Part shown: piece by piece, positions 7,585 to 16,044 of the stretch
How positions within the stretch are numbered: the first letter of the stretch is position 1
Layout: every line of letters begins with the position of its first letter
NCBI GenBank assembly: GCA_964621165.1
Contig: CAZULC010000011.1
Location: forward strand, 1-64,000
DNA: 64,000 nt
Direction: 5' to 3'
From: UMGS1696 sp964621165
Lineage (GTDB): Bacteria > Bacillota > Clostridia > Oscillospirales > CAG-272
Position numbers and translations under genes: made by a program
Notes under the pieces: generated by a model
The model's database searches: none
The model's input: only the letters and a program-made list of their open reading frames with translations
What the model was told of the DNA's origin: nothing

Positions 7585-9876
7585 TTAAAGCTGAGAGCGG
7601 ATAATTTTACCGCTGGTGGTTTTCGGTAAATCCGACTTGAATTCCACGATTCTCGGGTATTTGTAAGGAGCGGTGTTCTTCTTGACGTAGTTCTGGATTT
7701 CCTTTTTAAGTTCGTCCGACGGAACAGTTCCCTTCGTCAGCACGATTGAGGCTTTCACTATCTGTCCTCTAACCTCGTCAGGAACCGCGGAAACGCCGCA
7801 CTCGAGGACGTAGGGAAGTTCCATGATGACGTTTTCTATCTCGAAAGGACCGATTCTGTAGCCGGAGGACTTGATTACGTCGTCTATGCGGCTGACGTAC
7901 CATAAAAATCCATCTTCGTCCCGCCATGCCAAATCTCCCGTGTGGTAGTAGCCGTCGTGCCACGATTCCCGGGTCTTTTCCTCGTCGCGGTAGTAACCCA
8001 TGAACAGTCCGCAGGGTGCGCCACCCGACACATTCACGCAGATTTCTCCTGTCTCACCGTTTGCGGTCTCGTTCCCGTCGGAGTCGAGAAGACGCACGTC
8101 GTAAATCGGACATGGTTTGCCCATCGAGCCTAACTTGTGGGGTGCGCCGACTAAATTGCCAATCATGCAGGTTGTCTCCGACTGACCGAAGCCCTCCATG
8201 ATTTCAAGCCCCGTCGCTTCCTTGAACTGCTTGTAAACCTCCGGGTTCAGAGCTTCTCCGGCAGTTGTGGCATGCTTCAGGGAAGAGAAGTCGTACTTTG
8301 TGAGGTCTTCCTTTATCAGCATGCGGTACATTGTGGGAGGCGCACAGAAGGTGGTGATTTTGTATTTCTTGAACATGGGCAGAATCTTTGCCGCATCGAA
8401 CCTGTCAAAGTCATAGACAAACGTTGCAGCCTCGCACATCCACTGACCGTACAGCTTGCCCCACATGGCCTTAGCCCAGCCTGTGTCGGATATGGTGAAG
8501 TGAAGTCCGGTATCGGAGGAGTCAACGCAGTGCCAATATTTCGCCGTGTGGAAGTGGCCGAGAGCATACTTGTAGTTGTGTGCCGCGATTTTCGGGTAGC
8601 CCGTTGTTCCGCTGGTGAAGAACATCATCATTGGCTCGTTGCCGCAGGGGGAGTCGTCAGTCCGTTCAAACTTGCCGCTGAACAGGTTGTATTCCTCGTT
8701 GAAGTTCCTCCAGCCCTCACGCTCGCCGTTTACGATGATTTTCACCTTCAAATCCGGACATCCGGCGGCGGCAATGTCAACCTGATGCGCCGTGTCACCG
8801 TCGGCTGTGCAGAGGATTGCGGAAACTCCTGCGGCTTTGAAGCGGTAGTCGAAGTCGTGGGACACAAGCTGAGCCGTCGCGGGAATGGCTATAGCCCCCA
8901 ATTTATTTAAGCCGAGTATGGCGAACCAGAACTGATAATGCCGCTTGAGCACCAGCATTACTCTATCCCCACGCTTGATTCCGAGGGACTTGAAGTAGTT
9001 TGCGCACTGGGATGAAGCACGGGAAATGTCTTTGAATGTGAACCGCTTTTCCGTCACGCCGTCGTTTGCTACGTAAACCATAGCGGGCTTGTCAGGCTTT
9101 TCCCGGCCTAGAGCGTCCACTATGTCAAAGGCGAAGTTGAATTTGTCCGCGTTTTTGAAGCTGATTTTCACGGGAGTGCCGTTTTCGTTCTTTTCCACGT
9201 CTACGAACCGACGGTAAATCCGCTCTTCCTTCGAGGACTCAGCCGCCTTTCCGCTGAACTGGATTCCGTCCGCTCTCTTGCTCTTGTCCTCTCCTGCGGG
9301 ATTGAGAACGATTGCGTAGAATAAGCACTCTCCGCCTACCGCTGTCATTCCGTGAGGTGTGGAGCTGTCGTAGTAGATGCTGTCCCCTTCGTGAAGGATT
9401 TCCCGATGCCCGCCGACGATAACCTTGAGAGTACCTTTCACTACGATGTCGCATTCCTGACCCTCGTGAGTGGTAAGTTCCACGTCGTCACGCTCTCTCT
9501 CCGGCGAATATTCAGCCGTGACAAGAAGAGGTTCCGCTATACGGTTCCTGAAAGACGAAGCTAGATTGTAGTATGTCAGCCCGTGAGCCTGCTCGATTTT
9601 CTGCCCTTCTCCGGCTCTCGTGACCGTCAGCTTGCCCAGCTTAGGGCTGTTTCCTTCGATAATGTCGGTTACGTCCACGTTGAAGGCAAGGGCGCAGCGG
9701 TAGATGAAGGCGAAGGTCAGGCTTTCCTCACCCCGTTCGCACCGCAGATATTCTTCAACTGTAGTTCCGGTTTTCTTTGCCATTTCCGCAGGGGTGAAGC
9801 CCTCGATTTCCCTCAGCTCCGCCACACGGCTGGCAACCTCGTGCATTTTAAATTCAAGTCCAGTTATGTTTGACAT
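7585..9876 (-). CDS. XRE-cupin regulator fused to an acyl-CoA synthetase (MACS/ACS-like)
   Basis: A 763-aa protein in one unbroken frame with three parts. Residues about 8-75 form an XRE-type DNA-binding domain (AEMAKKTGTTVEEYLRCERG). Residues about 115-195 form a cupin (THEGQECDIVVKGTL, then GDSIYYDSSTPHGM). The rest is an AMP-forming acyl-CoA ligase: P-loop TSGTTGYPK, YHTGDLAW, and the catalytic Lys in [12 protein letters not shown] at the very end. The body resembles medium-chain/acetate-type ligases, which make acyl-CoA from acid, ATP and CoA in the cytosol. Separate HTH-cupin and ligase genes are often neighbours in Clostridia; the fusion suggests that the enzyme or its substrate also controls transcription (inference). 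The site AAGGAAC precedes the ATG. Substrate unknown. Confidence 0.88.
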   Translation of the reverse strand: MSNITGLEFKMHEVASRVAELREIEGFTPAEMAKKTGTTVEEYLRCERGEESLTFAFIYRCALAFNVDVTDIIEGNSPKLGKLTVTRAGEGQKIEQAHGLTYYNLASSFRNRIAEPLLVTAEYSPERERDDVELTTHEGQECDIVVKGTLKVIVGGHREILHEGDSIYYDSSTPHGMTAVGGECLFYAIVLNPAGEDKSKRADGIQFSGKAAESSKEERIYRRFVDVEKNENGTPVKISFKNADKFNFAFDIVDALGREKPDKPAMVYVANDGVTEKRFTFKDISRASSQCANYFKSLGIKRGDRVMLVLKRHYQFWFAILGLNKLGAIAIPATAQLVSHDFDYRFKAAGVSAILCTADGDTAHQVDIAAAGCPDLKVKIIVNGEREGWRNFNEEYNLFSGKFERTDDSPCGNEPMMMFFTSGTTGYPKIAAHNYKYALGHFHTAKYWHCVDSSDTGLHFTISDTGWAKAMWGKLYGQWMCEAATFVYDFDRFDAAKILPMFKKYKITTFCAPPTMYRMLIKEDLTKYDFSSLKHATTAGEALNPEVYKQFKEATGLEIMEGFGQSETTCMIGNLVGAPHKLGSMGKPCPIYDVRLLDSDGNETANGETGEICVNVSGGAPCGLFMGYYRDEEKTRESWHDGYYHTGDLAWRDEDGFLWYVSRIDDVIKSSGYRIGPFEIENVIMELPYVLECGVSAVPDEVRGQIVKASIVLTKGTVPSDELKKEIQNYVKKNTAPYKYPRIVEFKSDLPKTTSGKIIRSQL

Positions 9877-9893
9877 GATTGTTCCTTTTTATT

Positions 9894-10412
9894 TTAAATT
9901 TTACTCGTGATCCATTTGTGCGCCGCCTCAGCTGCTTCCGTCGGGATAAGGTGGGTCGTGTCAAGCAGCGTGATCTCTGGTGAGGTTTTGTCGTGGTTTT
10001 CCTGTAACCAGCGGTTGAAGTCAACGGAGCTTTTTATCCAGCCCTCGTCAGTCACGCCACGCCCGACTTTCATCCGGCGTATCAGCTCGTCTTCGTCACA
10101 GACCGCCGCAAGATAGTGTATATTAGTGAACAGTTCTCTTTCCGGCTGGGATTCAAATTGCTCGGGGACCCCGCATCCGCATAACACCACCGGCTTGCTG
10201 ATTTGGGAAATGCTGGCTGAAAGTCTCATCCATGTGCGGCGGAAGTCCCGGTAGCCGTCCTCTGTGGTGTCGTAGATTTTGCACCAGAGCAGGTCCCCCT
10301 CCATGACGACGTAGTCCCGCTCGTTTTGGAACAGGATTTCGCATAAGGTTGTTTTTCCCACGCAGGAGGCTCCCGTGACGACAAAAAGCGGCTGTTTTAT
10401 TGTAGGGGTCAT
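9894..10412 (-). CDS. Small P-loop kinase/ATPase of unknown substrate
   Basis: 172 aa. Walker A GASCVGKTT occurs at about residues 14-22. An acidic EGDLLW follows, as in small-molecule and nucleotide kinases where Asp binds substrate or Mg2+. There is an RR-x-K lid-like stretch (ELIRRMKVGRGVTDEGW). Overall layout fits an AAA-type kinase related to gluconate, shikimate or zeta-toxin folds, in the cytosol. It lies 17 bp upstream of the ligase fusion on the same strand, so the two are probably co-transcribed. No antitoxin gene is adjacent, so a toxin role is not supported. Confidence 0.65.
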   Translation of the reverse strand: MTPTIKQPLFVVTGASCVGKTTLCEILFQNERDYVVMEGDLLWCKIYDTTEDGYRDFRRTWMRLSASISQISKPVVLCGCGVPEQFESQPERELFTNIHYLAAVCDEDELIRRMKVGRGVTDEGWIKSSVDFNRWLQENHDKTSPEITLLDTTHLIPTEAAEAAHKWITSKI

Positions 10413-10616
10413 GTGGTATTCCTCATTTGAGCCAAAAAACGCTATTAGGTTTATTTTAGACTAAAATCAACCTTTTGTCAAGGGATTTGCTTAAATTTAT
10501 GCCGGAGAATGAATAATTTTGCGTTTTTCTGCCGCGCGGGAACAAAATCATATCGGCAGTACAAAAAAACTGCGGATTTTTTTTCGCGGATTTTCAGAAA
10601 AATTTCGCCTGAGGTA

Positions 10617-10645
10617 TTGACAAACCCGTCCGGCTGTGATATAAT
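10617..10645 (+). promoter_or_regulatory. Promoter for tRNA-Thr
   Basis: TTGACA at 10617-10622, 17-bp spacer, TATAAT at 10640-10645. The roughly 80-nt leader to the tRNA holds two copies of CGCTGAGACAA. The rest of the 10413-10616 gap is AT-rich and shows nothing recognisable. Confidence 0.88.
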
Positions 10646-10729
10646 AATACCCGCTGAGACAAGCTCACATTGAGGCAGGCTCTAAGGGACAAGCTTCCGC
10701 TGAGACAAACATCTTGCAAAATTGAATAT

Positions 10730-10802
10730 GCTAATATGGCTCAGTTGGTAGAGCACATCCTTGGTAAGGATGAGGTCCCCGGTTCGAATCCGGGTATTAG
10801 CT
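10730..10802 (+). tRNA. tRNA-Thr (anticodon GGT)
   Basis: A full cloverleaf: acceptor GCTAATA/TATTAGC, D-arm with CTCAGTTGGTAGAG, anticodon stem CATCC/GGATG with loop TTGGTAA (GGT at 10763-10765), and T-arm CCCGG-TTCGAAT-CCGGG. CCA is not encoded. It reads ACC (and ACT by wobble) codons. It is a single-gene unit between its own promoter and terminator. Confidence 0.95.
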
Positions 10803-10811
10803 GATTAAGGC

Positions 10812-10842
10812 GGCATTCGTGTAAAAACGGGTGCCATTTTTC
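10812..10842 (+). terminator. Terminator of tRNA-Thr
   Basis: GGCA and CGT pair with ACG and TGCC around GTAAAA, followed by ATTTTT. Confidence 0.75.
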
Positions 10843-10911
10843 ATTGTGTGAACATTGCCGTCACCGCCGGGTATCTATGGCATATTATATTACGGGAGAG
10901 AAGACCAAAAC

Positions 10912-10942
10912 AAAAGCAGAGCGCAAATACGCCCTGCTTGGA
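10912..10942 (-). terminator. Terminator of pfkA
   Basis: Read on the minus strand: AGCAGGGCG, loop TATTT, GCGCTCTGCT, then a T-rich tail. It starts 14 bp after the pfkA stop. Confidence 0.72.
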
Positions 10943-10955
10943 TATTATTTTTGGA

Positions 10956-12056
10956 TCAGTGGCAGAGGGAGTCGATTATCGCGTAGTTGCGGCGGAAGGC
11001 TTCCTTCTTGACCTCGATGATTCTCTCCATTTCCGCAAGCTGCTCAGCCGTGTAAGCGTCGGTCATTCCCGGTTTGAGCGTGCCTTTGTACATGCGGTCG
11101 AGAACCTGGGACCAGCCGATGTCAACCGTTGTGATGACGCCCGCGTTCTCCACTACTACAAGGTTGGAGTTGCCCGCTAAAAGCTCCTCAACGGCTCTGA
11201 CGCCCATCTTTGTGGCGAGAACTCTGTCGTCAAGTGTGGGGGAACCGCCGCGGACCAGATGAGCGAGACGGCAGAACTTTGACTCAACCCACAGTCTGTC
11301 GTTGCCCTCAGCTTCGGCAAGAGCCTTTGTCTCGTCGTTGATTCTCTTGGTCAGTCTCTCGCCCAGACCCGGGTATGCTTCCGATACGATTACAAGGAAG
11401 GAACGCTTGCCGTCGCGGCGGAGGTTGATTATCTTGTTCACGCACGCGTCCTCGTCGAAGGGAACCTCACGGATTGCGCAGGCTACAGCGGCGGAGGCAA
11501 TGGCGGAGTTGAGAGCGATGTCGCCGGCGTTTCTGCCCATAACCTCGATTACGTTGCATCTCGCGTGGGATTCGCAGGTGTCACGGAGTCTGTCCACGGC
11601 TTCGACTACGGTCTGCATTGCGGTGTGGAAGCCGATTGTGTTGTCGGAGGCTGTGATGTCGTTGTCGATTGTGCCGGGTACGCCGATTGTGGGAATTCCT
11701 CTCACGGAAAGGTCAGTGGCGCCTCTGAATGTTCCGTCGCCGCCGATTGCAACAACACCGTCGATTTCATGCTTTTTCAGAACGGAGATAGCCTTCTGCA
11801 TGCCTTCCTCGGTTTTGAATTCGTCGCATCTGTCGGAGAACAGGAACGTGCCGGAGAGCTGGATTTTTGAAGAGACTGTGCGGTTGGTCATCTCAATCAT
11901 TTCGTCATGAATCATACCGCGATAGCCGCCGAGAATTCCCATGACCTTAACGCCGTGAGAGTAAGCGGTTCTCGTGATTGCTCTGACTGCCGCATTCATG
12001 CCGGGAGCGTCGCCGCCGGAGGTCAGGACACCGATTTTTCTGAATTTTTTTTCCAT
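10956..12056 (-). CDS. pfkA: ATP-dependent 6-phosphofructokinase
   Basis: 366 aa, a glycolytic kinase converting fructose-6-phosphate and ATP to fructose-1,6-bisphosphate in the cytosol. Family motifs are intact: GGDAPGMN near residues 14-21, GGDGTFRGA near residue 105, catalytic PGTIDND, and MGRNAGDIA. Gly in PGTIDND and in GGDGT (not the Lys/Asp pair of PPi enzymes) argues for ATP as phosphoryl donor. It is longer than the classic 320-aa bacterial PfkA. It stands alone under its own promoter (TATAAT on the minus strand at 12158-12163). Confidence 0.93.
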   Translation of the reverse strand: MEKKFRKIGVLTSGGDAPGMNAAVRAITRTAYSHGVKVMGILGGYRGMIHDEMIEMTNRTVSSKIQLSGTFLFSDRCDEFKTEEGMQKAISVLKKHEIDGVVAIGGDGTFRGATDLSVRGIPTIGVPGTIDNDITASDNTIGFHTAMQTVVEAVDRLRDTCESHARCNVIEVMGRNAGDIALNSAIASAAVACAIREVPFDEDACVNKIINLRRDGKRSFLVIVSEAYPGLGERLTKRINDETKALAEAEGNDRLWVESKFCRLAHLVRGGSPTLDDRVLATKMGVRAVEELLAGNSNLVVVENAGVITTVDIGWSQVLDRMYKGTLKPGMTDAYTAEQLAEMERIIEVKKEAFRRNYAIIDSLCH

Positions 12057-12157
12057 GACTGTATTATATCCTTTCAGGTTTACTTTTTGTAAAACTTGTA
12101 ATACGCTCAGCTTCCGACGCTGGTATACATCGGGCTGACATTTTTCTACATTTTCTT

Positions 12158-12186
12158 ATTATAATACTCCACTCGCGGAAAATCAA
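12158..12186 (-). promoter_or_regulatory. Promoter of pfkA
   Basis: On the minus strand TTGATT (12181-12186), a 17-bp spacer, and TATAAT (12158-12163), about 100 bp upstream of the start. Confidence 0.75.
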
Positions 12187-12230
12187 GAGGGAAGAGTAAT
12201 TCTTTTAGATTTTATAACAAAATTTTTACA

Positions 12231-12319
12231 TTAGCGGGGAAGCCCCAACGGGCAAAACGACATTTTTTCAGCTAAAACTGTTAGAACTCTCACGGTTCTA
12301 TAGTTAAGCTCCCGCAGAT
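12231..12319 (-). repeat. Repeat family A, copy A3
   Basis: On the minus strand it opens CTGCGGGAGCTT, has TTTTAGCTGAAAAAATG in the middle and closes TGCCCGTTGGGGCTTCC. This matches units A1 and A2 at 3637-3814, especially A2. It lies between the divergent pfkA and pit genes. The remainder of this 440-bp gap has the pfkA promoter and AT-rich sequence with a TATAAT at 12394-12399 that may belong to pit. Confidence 0.7.
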
Positions 12320-12496
12320 CTGTACTACTGATGGCAATGTTTATAAAAAGTTCAGTATAACGTCATAGACTCTTCTATATTTTGATGTAAAATTATAATA
12401 TACTATTATTCTTTGCCGTCATATTAAGTTTATGCATGGAAAAGACGGCGGTAAAAATAGTTTTTGTTGATAATTCTATGTAGTGCGAGGTAGGCT

Positions 12497-13552
12497 ATGA
12501 CTGTTTCCTTCGGGGATTTTATCGGGATTATATGCGGCGGCTCGCCATTTGTCATTGTAACAGTTCTGCTGACTCTCGGCGTGATTCTTGTCAACGGCTG
12601 GACTGACGCGCCCAACGCCATAGCGACCTGCGTCTCCACCCGGTGCATAAAGCCGAAGTCAGCGATTGCAATGGCGGCTGTGTGCAACTTCCTTGGGGTG
12701 TTCGTCATGACAGCGCTGTCCTCACGGGTTGCGTCGACTATATATAATATGGTAGACTTCGGCGGCGACTCCCACTCTGCGACCTATGCCCTCTGCGCCG
12801 CACTGTCCGCTATTGTGCTGTGGTCGGTGGCGGCATGGAAGTTCGGGATTCCCACGTCGGAAAGCCATGCTCTGATTGCTGGTTTGACCGGAGCGGCGAT
12901 TGCGATTCACGGGAACCTCGGCGGAGTCAACGGGAGCGAATGGGTCAAGGTCGTATACGGCTTGGTTCTGTCAACTCTTCTCGGCTTCGGCATGGGCTTT
13001 GTCACGGTTCGGCTTACGGAACTCCTGTGCCGGAATATGGACAGACGTAAAACCACGCGTTTTTTCCGCTTTGCTCAGTTGGGAGGCGGGGCTTTGATGG
13101 CGTTCATGCATGGGGCGCAGGACGGACAGAAGTTCATGGGCGTGTTTCTTTTGGGACTGTTCATCTCCGGCGGAAACATGGGAGTGACTGAGTTTGCAAT
13201 TCCACTGTGGCTCATGCTGCTGTGTTCGGTGGTGATGGGGCTTGGAACCTCGATCGGCGGGTACAGAATCATAAAATCCGTGGGCATGGACATGGTGAAG
13301 CTGCAGGTTTATCAGGGCTTTTCAGCCGACCTTGCCGCCGCACTGTGCCTTCTTCTCGCCTCACTAACGGGAATTCCGGTGTCCACCACCCACACGAAAA
13401 CAACGGCCATAATGGGCGTGGGAGCGTCAAAGCGTCTGTCGGCAGTGAACTGGAAAATCGTCGGCGACATGGTTCTCGCGTGGGTCCTGACCTTCCCCGG
13501 CTGCGGAATTTTAGGCTTCCTTATGGTGAAGCTGTTCTCGCTTTTCGCGTGA
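12497..13552 (+). CDS. PiT-family inorganic phosphate transporter
   Basis: 351 aa, polytopic membrane protein. Both PiT signature repeats are visible: the N-terminal NGWTDAPNAIATCVSTR near residues 33-50 and the internal HGAQDGQKFMGV near residue 200. Family members import phosphate with H+ or Na+. Two further marks, GIPTSESHAL and GIPVSTTHTK, are the paired SxSH/STTH elements of the inverted repeat. The gene downstream encodes the DUF47 partner, a standard pairing. A GAGGTAGG-type site precedes the ATG. Confidence 0.92.
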   Translation: MTVSFGDFIGIICGGSPFVIVTVLLTLGVILVNGWTDAPNAIATCVSTRCIKPKSAIAMAAVCNFLGVFVMTALSSRVASTIYNMVDFGGDSHSATYALCAALSAIVLWSVAAWKFGIPTSESHALIAGLTGAAIAIHGNLGGVNGSEWVKVVYGLVLSTLLGFGMGFVTVRLTELLCRNMDRRKTTRFFRFAQLGGGALMAFMHGAQDGQKFMGVFLLGLFISGGNMGVTEFAIPLWLMLLCSVVMGLGTSIGGYRIIKSVGMDMVKLQVYQGFSADLAAALCLLLASLTGIPVSTTHTKTTAIMGVGASKRLSAVNWKIVGDMVLAWVLTFPGCGILGFLMVKLFSLFA

Positions 13553-13661
13553 TTCGGCGGAGATAAAATCAACTCAGTTTGTGGGAACTGCTGTTTATAG
13601 TCATTATTCTATTGCCAAACATATACAAAAACGCTGCGTAAACATATAAAAGGAGCTTGAT

Positions 13662-14285
13662 ATGCCTAAGAAAAGAGGTTTCGATTACTTTGACTACTTC
13701 ACCCGGGTCAGCGGGATTGCTAATGAAGCTGCGGGGCTGCTGGACGACCTTCTCACCGGCTTCACCTATGAGTCCGCTCCCGACAAAGCCGCACGCATCC
13801 ATGAGCTGGAGCACAAAGCCGACGGGGAAAAGCACGTCATGATGGAGCATCTCACGCGGGAGTTCATAACCCCAATTGAGAGGGACGACATTGTGGCCGT
13901 TTCGGAAAAGCTTGACGACGTGGTTGACAATATCGACGACGTTGCCCGGTGCGTGTATAAATACAACATCACAAAAATCAGGCCGGACGCGGGGCAGTTC
14001 ACTGAAAAAATCCGCGAAATCTGCGCCGGACTCAGCTCACTCTGCGCCGAGTTTTCCTCTTACCGCACCTCGAAGAAGCTGACTGAGCTGATTATCCGTG
14101 TGAAGGAGTGTGAGAGCGAGGGGGACGTGATTCACGCGGATTCCCTGAGACGGCTCTACTCCGACGACTCAAACGACCGTGAGGTTATAGTCTGGACGAA
14201 CATGTACGAGGACCTCGAAAACTGTCTTGACGCGGCTGAGGACTGCGCAAACCTTATTGAGTCGGCAGCTCTCAACAACATCTGA
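13662..14285 (+). CDS. DUF47 (PhoU-like) protein paired with the phosphate transporter
   Basis: 207 aa, predicted all-helical, of the DUF47/PhoU-related family that normally accompanies PiT carriers. The pattern HELEHKADGEKHVMMEHL early and DSLRRLYSD later fits the metal-binding helical repeats of PhoU-like folds. It follows pit by about 110 bp with a good AAAGGAG site and is probably co-transcribed. The likely role is control of phosphate uptake at the inner membrane face (known for the family; inferred here). Confidence 0.9.
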   Translation: MPKKRGFDYFDYFTRVSGIANEAAGLLDDLLTGFTYESAPDKAARIHELEHKADGEKHVMMEHLTREFITPIERDDIVAVSEKLDDVVDNIDDVARCVYKYNITKIRPDAGQFTEKIREICAGLSSLCAEFSSYRTSKKLTELIIRVKECESEGDVIHADSLRRLYSDDSNDREVIVWTNMYEDLENCLDAAEDCANLIESAALNNI

Positions 14286-14318
14286 CATGCGCAGGGCGAT
14301 GGTTTTACAAAAATTGTC

Positions 14319-14347
14319 TTGACCCGACGGAAAAAAACTGCTATAAT
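14319..14347 (+). promoter_or_regulatory. Promoter of the HerA-like ATPase gene
   Basis: TTGACC at 14319-14324, 17-bp spacer, TATAAT at 14342-14347, about 95 bp before the ATG. Confidence 0.82.
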
Positions 14348-14442
14348 ATATATTCACATAGAAACGCGTTGTAAATTGTAAAAGATAATGTGCTGATGTA
14401 AAATCAAGCGGGAGTCTGACTTCACCGCGGATTGGAGAAAAT

Positions 14443-15984
14443 ATGCTTGATAACGGCAGAATATACATGGGAATCGCGGATACCCCGCAGTCTGAGCGGG
14501 TCTATATGAACCTGAGCCAGTCAAACCGTCACGGACTTATCGCGGGAGCCAGCGGAACCGGAAAAACCGTCACCATGAAGGTAATGGCGGAGTCGTTTTC
14601 GGCAGCGGGAGTTCCCGTTTTCATGTGCGACGTGAAGGGCGACGTGTCCGGTATGGCTGAGGCTGGACTTGACAACGCCGGCATGCGTGAGAGAATCGCG
14701 AAATTCGGGATTGAGGACAGCTTTTCCTACAAGGCGTACCCGGTGGAGTTCTGGGATGTGTACGGCATGGGAGGCCATTCGGTCAGGGTAACGGTTTCCG
14801 ACATGGGTTCCGACATCCTCTCGTGTGTTCTTGAACTGACGGAGGCTCAGCAGGGCGTGCTCGACATCATTTTCCGGATCGCGGACGACAGCGGGCTGAA
14901 AATCCTCGACATGAAGGACCTGAAAGCCGTTATATCCCATGTTTCCGAAAAGAGAACGGAGTACTCGGCGAAGTACGGCAATATGGCGGCCCAGAGCATC
15001 GGTGCGGTCAGCCGGGCTTTGATTCGGCTCGAGGACGAGGGCGCTGACAGGTTCTTCGGCGAACCCATGCTCGACATACACGACTGGATACGAACCTCCC
15101 CTGACGGACGCGGAGTTGTGAACATCCTCGACTGCACGGAGATAATAAAGCACCCCAAGCTGTACGCCGCGTTCCTTCTCTGGATGCTGGCGGAGCTTTT
15201 CGAAAATCTTCCCGAAGCCGGAGACTCGGACAAGCCGAAGCTGGTGTTCTTCTTCGACGAAGCGCACCTTTTGTTCAGCGAAATGCCCCGTGCGTTGATT
15301 TACAAAATAGAGCAGACCGTGAAGCTTGTCCGTTCAAAGGGAGTGGGAGTGTATTTTGTAACTCAGTCCCCATCCGACATACCCGATCCGGTACTTGCAC
15401 AACTGTCGAATCGAGTTCAGCACGCGCTCAGAGCATACACTCCGGCTGAGATGAAAGCTGTGAAAACAGCGGCGGCGTCATTCAGGCCAAACCCAGCCTT
15501 CAAGGCGGAGGACGAAATTATGACCCTCGGCTGCGGCGAAGCTCTGACCTCATTCCTCGATGAAGACGGAGTCCCGGAAATTGTACAAAAGACGAAGATA
15601 ATCTGCCCCGAGTCGAAGATGTCGTCATGTTCACCGGTCGCAAAGGCGGCGGCAATATCGAATTCACAGATGACGAAATACGACAAGGCCGTCGACAGCG
15701 AAAGCGCATATGAAGTTCTTCTTGAGAAAGGAAAAAAGGAAGCCGAACTTGAAGAAATCCGCCGTCAGAGGGAAGAGCTGGAAGAGGAGCGGGGAAAACT
15801 GGAAGCCGCCGAGGAAAAGGCAAGACTGGCTGAGGAAAAGAGGCTCGCCAAAGAAGAGGAAAAAGCCCGTGCGGCTCGGGAAAAGAAAGCCGAAAAACGG
15901 CGGGATAAAATCGAGTCCCAGCTGATTCAGGCAGGCGGACAGATTTTAAAGCGCGGACTTCTCGGAATACTCAAGCTGAAATAA
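14443..15984 (+). CDS. HerA-like ATPase (DUF853 family)
   Basis: 513 aa. Walker A GASGTGKT is near residues 35-42, Walker B VFFFDEAHLLFSE near 265-280, and a sensor-like FVTQSPSDIPD follows. These mark the DUF853/HerA-FtsK group of DNA-translocating or helicase ATPases. After residue about 420 there is a long Glu/Lys/Arg-rich helix (coiled coil) and a hydrophobic tail. DUF853 proteins are common, housekeeping-like and poorly understood. No NurA nuclease or defence gene is adjacent, so a HerA-NurA role is not supported. The cytosolic enzyme probably works as a hexamer (family inference). Confidence 0.85.
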   Translation: MLDNGRIYMGIADTPQSERVYMNLSQSNRHGLIAGASGTGKTVTMKVMAESFSAAGVPVFMCDVKGDVSGMAEAGLDNAGMRERIAKFGIEDSFSYKAYPVEFWDVYGMGGHSVRVTVSDMGSDILSCVLELTEAQQGVLDIIFRIADDSGLKILDMKDLKAVISHVSEKRTEYSAKYGNMAAQSIGAVSRALIRLEDEGADRFFGEPMLDIHDWIRTSPDGRGVVNILDCTEIIKHPKLYAAFLLWMLAELFENLPEAGDSDKPKLVFFFDEAHLLFSEMPRALIYKIEQTVKLVRSKGVGVYFVTQSPSDIPDPVLAQLSNRVQHALRAYTPAEMKAVKTAAASFRPNPAFKAEDEIMTLGCGEALTSFLDEDGVPEIVQKTKIICPESKMSSCSPVAKAAAISNSQMTKYDKAVDSESAYEVLLEKGKKEAELEEIRRQREELEEERGKLEAAEEKARLAEEKRLAKEEEKARAAREKKAEKRRDKIESQLIQAGGQILKRGLLGILKLK

Positions 15985-16044
15985 CAGACTTAAAAGACAT
16001 AAAAAAATTCACATAAGGGGGAAAAACCTCTAAACGGTTGAATC

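Noticed and set aside
8272..8910. 212-aa plus-strand open frame inside the ligase gene
   Set aside because: It is antisense to the well-conserved ligase catalytic domain, has no ribosome site, and its residues resemble no family; a shadow frame.
9894..10412. Zeta-toxin or other toxin-antitoxin interpretation of the small P-loop kinase
   Set aside because: No antitoxin-like gene is adjacent and the neighbouring gene is a metabolic ligase fusion; the fold is shared by many small-molecule kinases.
14521..15267. 248-aa minus-strand open frame inside the HerA-like gene
   Set aside because: Complement of the Walker A/B region of a clear gene; no start signals.
14443..15984. HerA-NurA or phage-defence system
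   Set aside because: No nuclease or other defence gene is next to it; neighbours are phosphate transport and an SLH protein.
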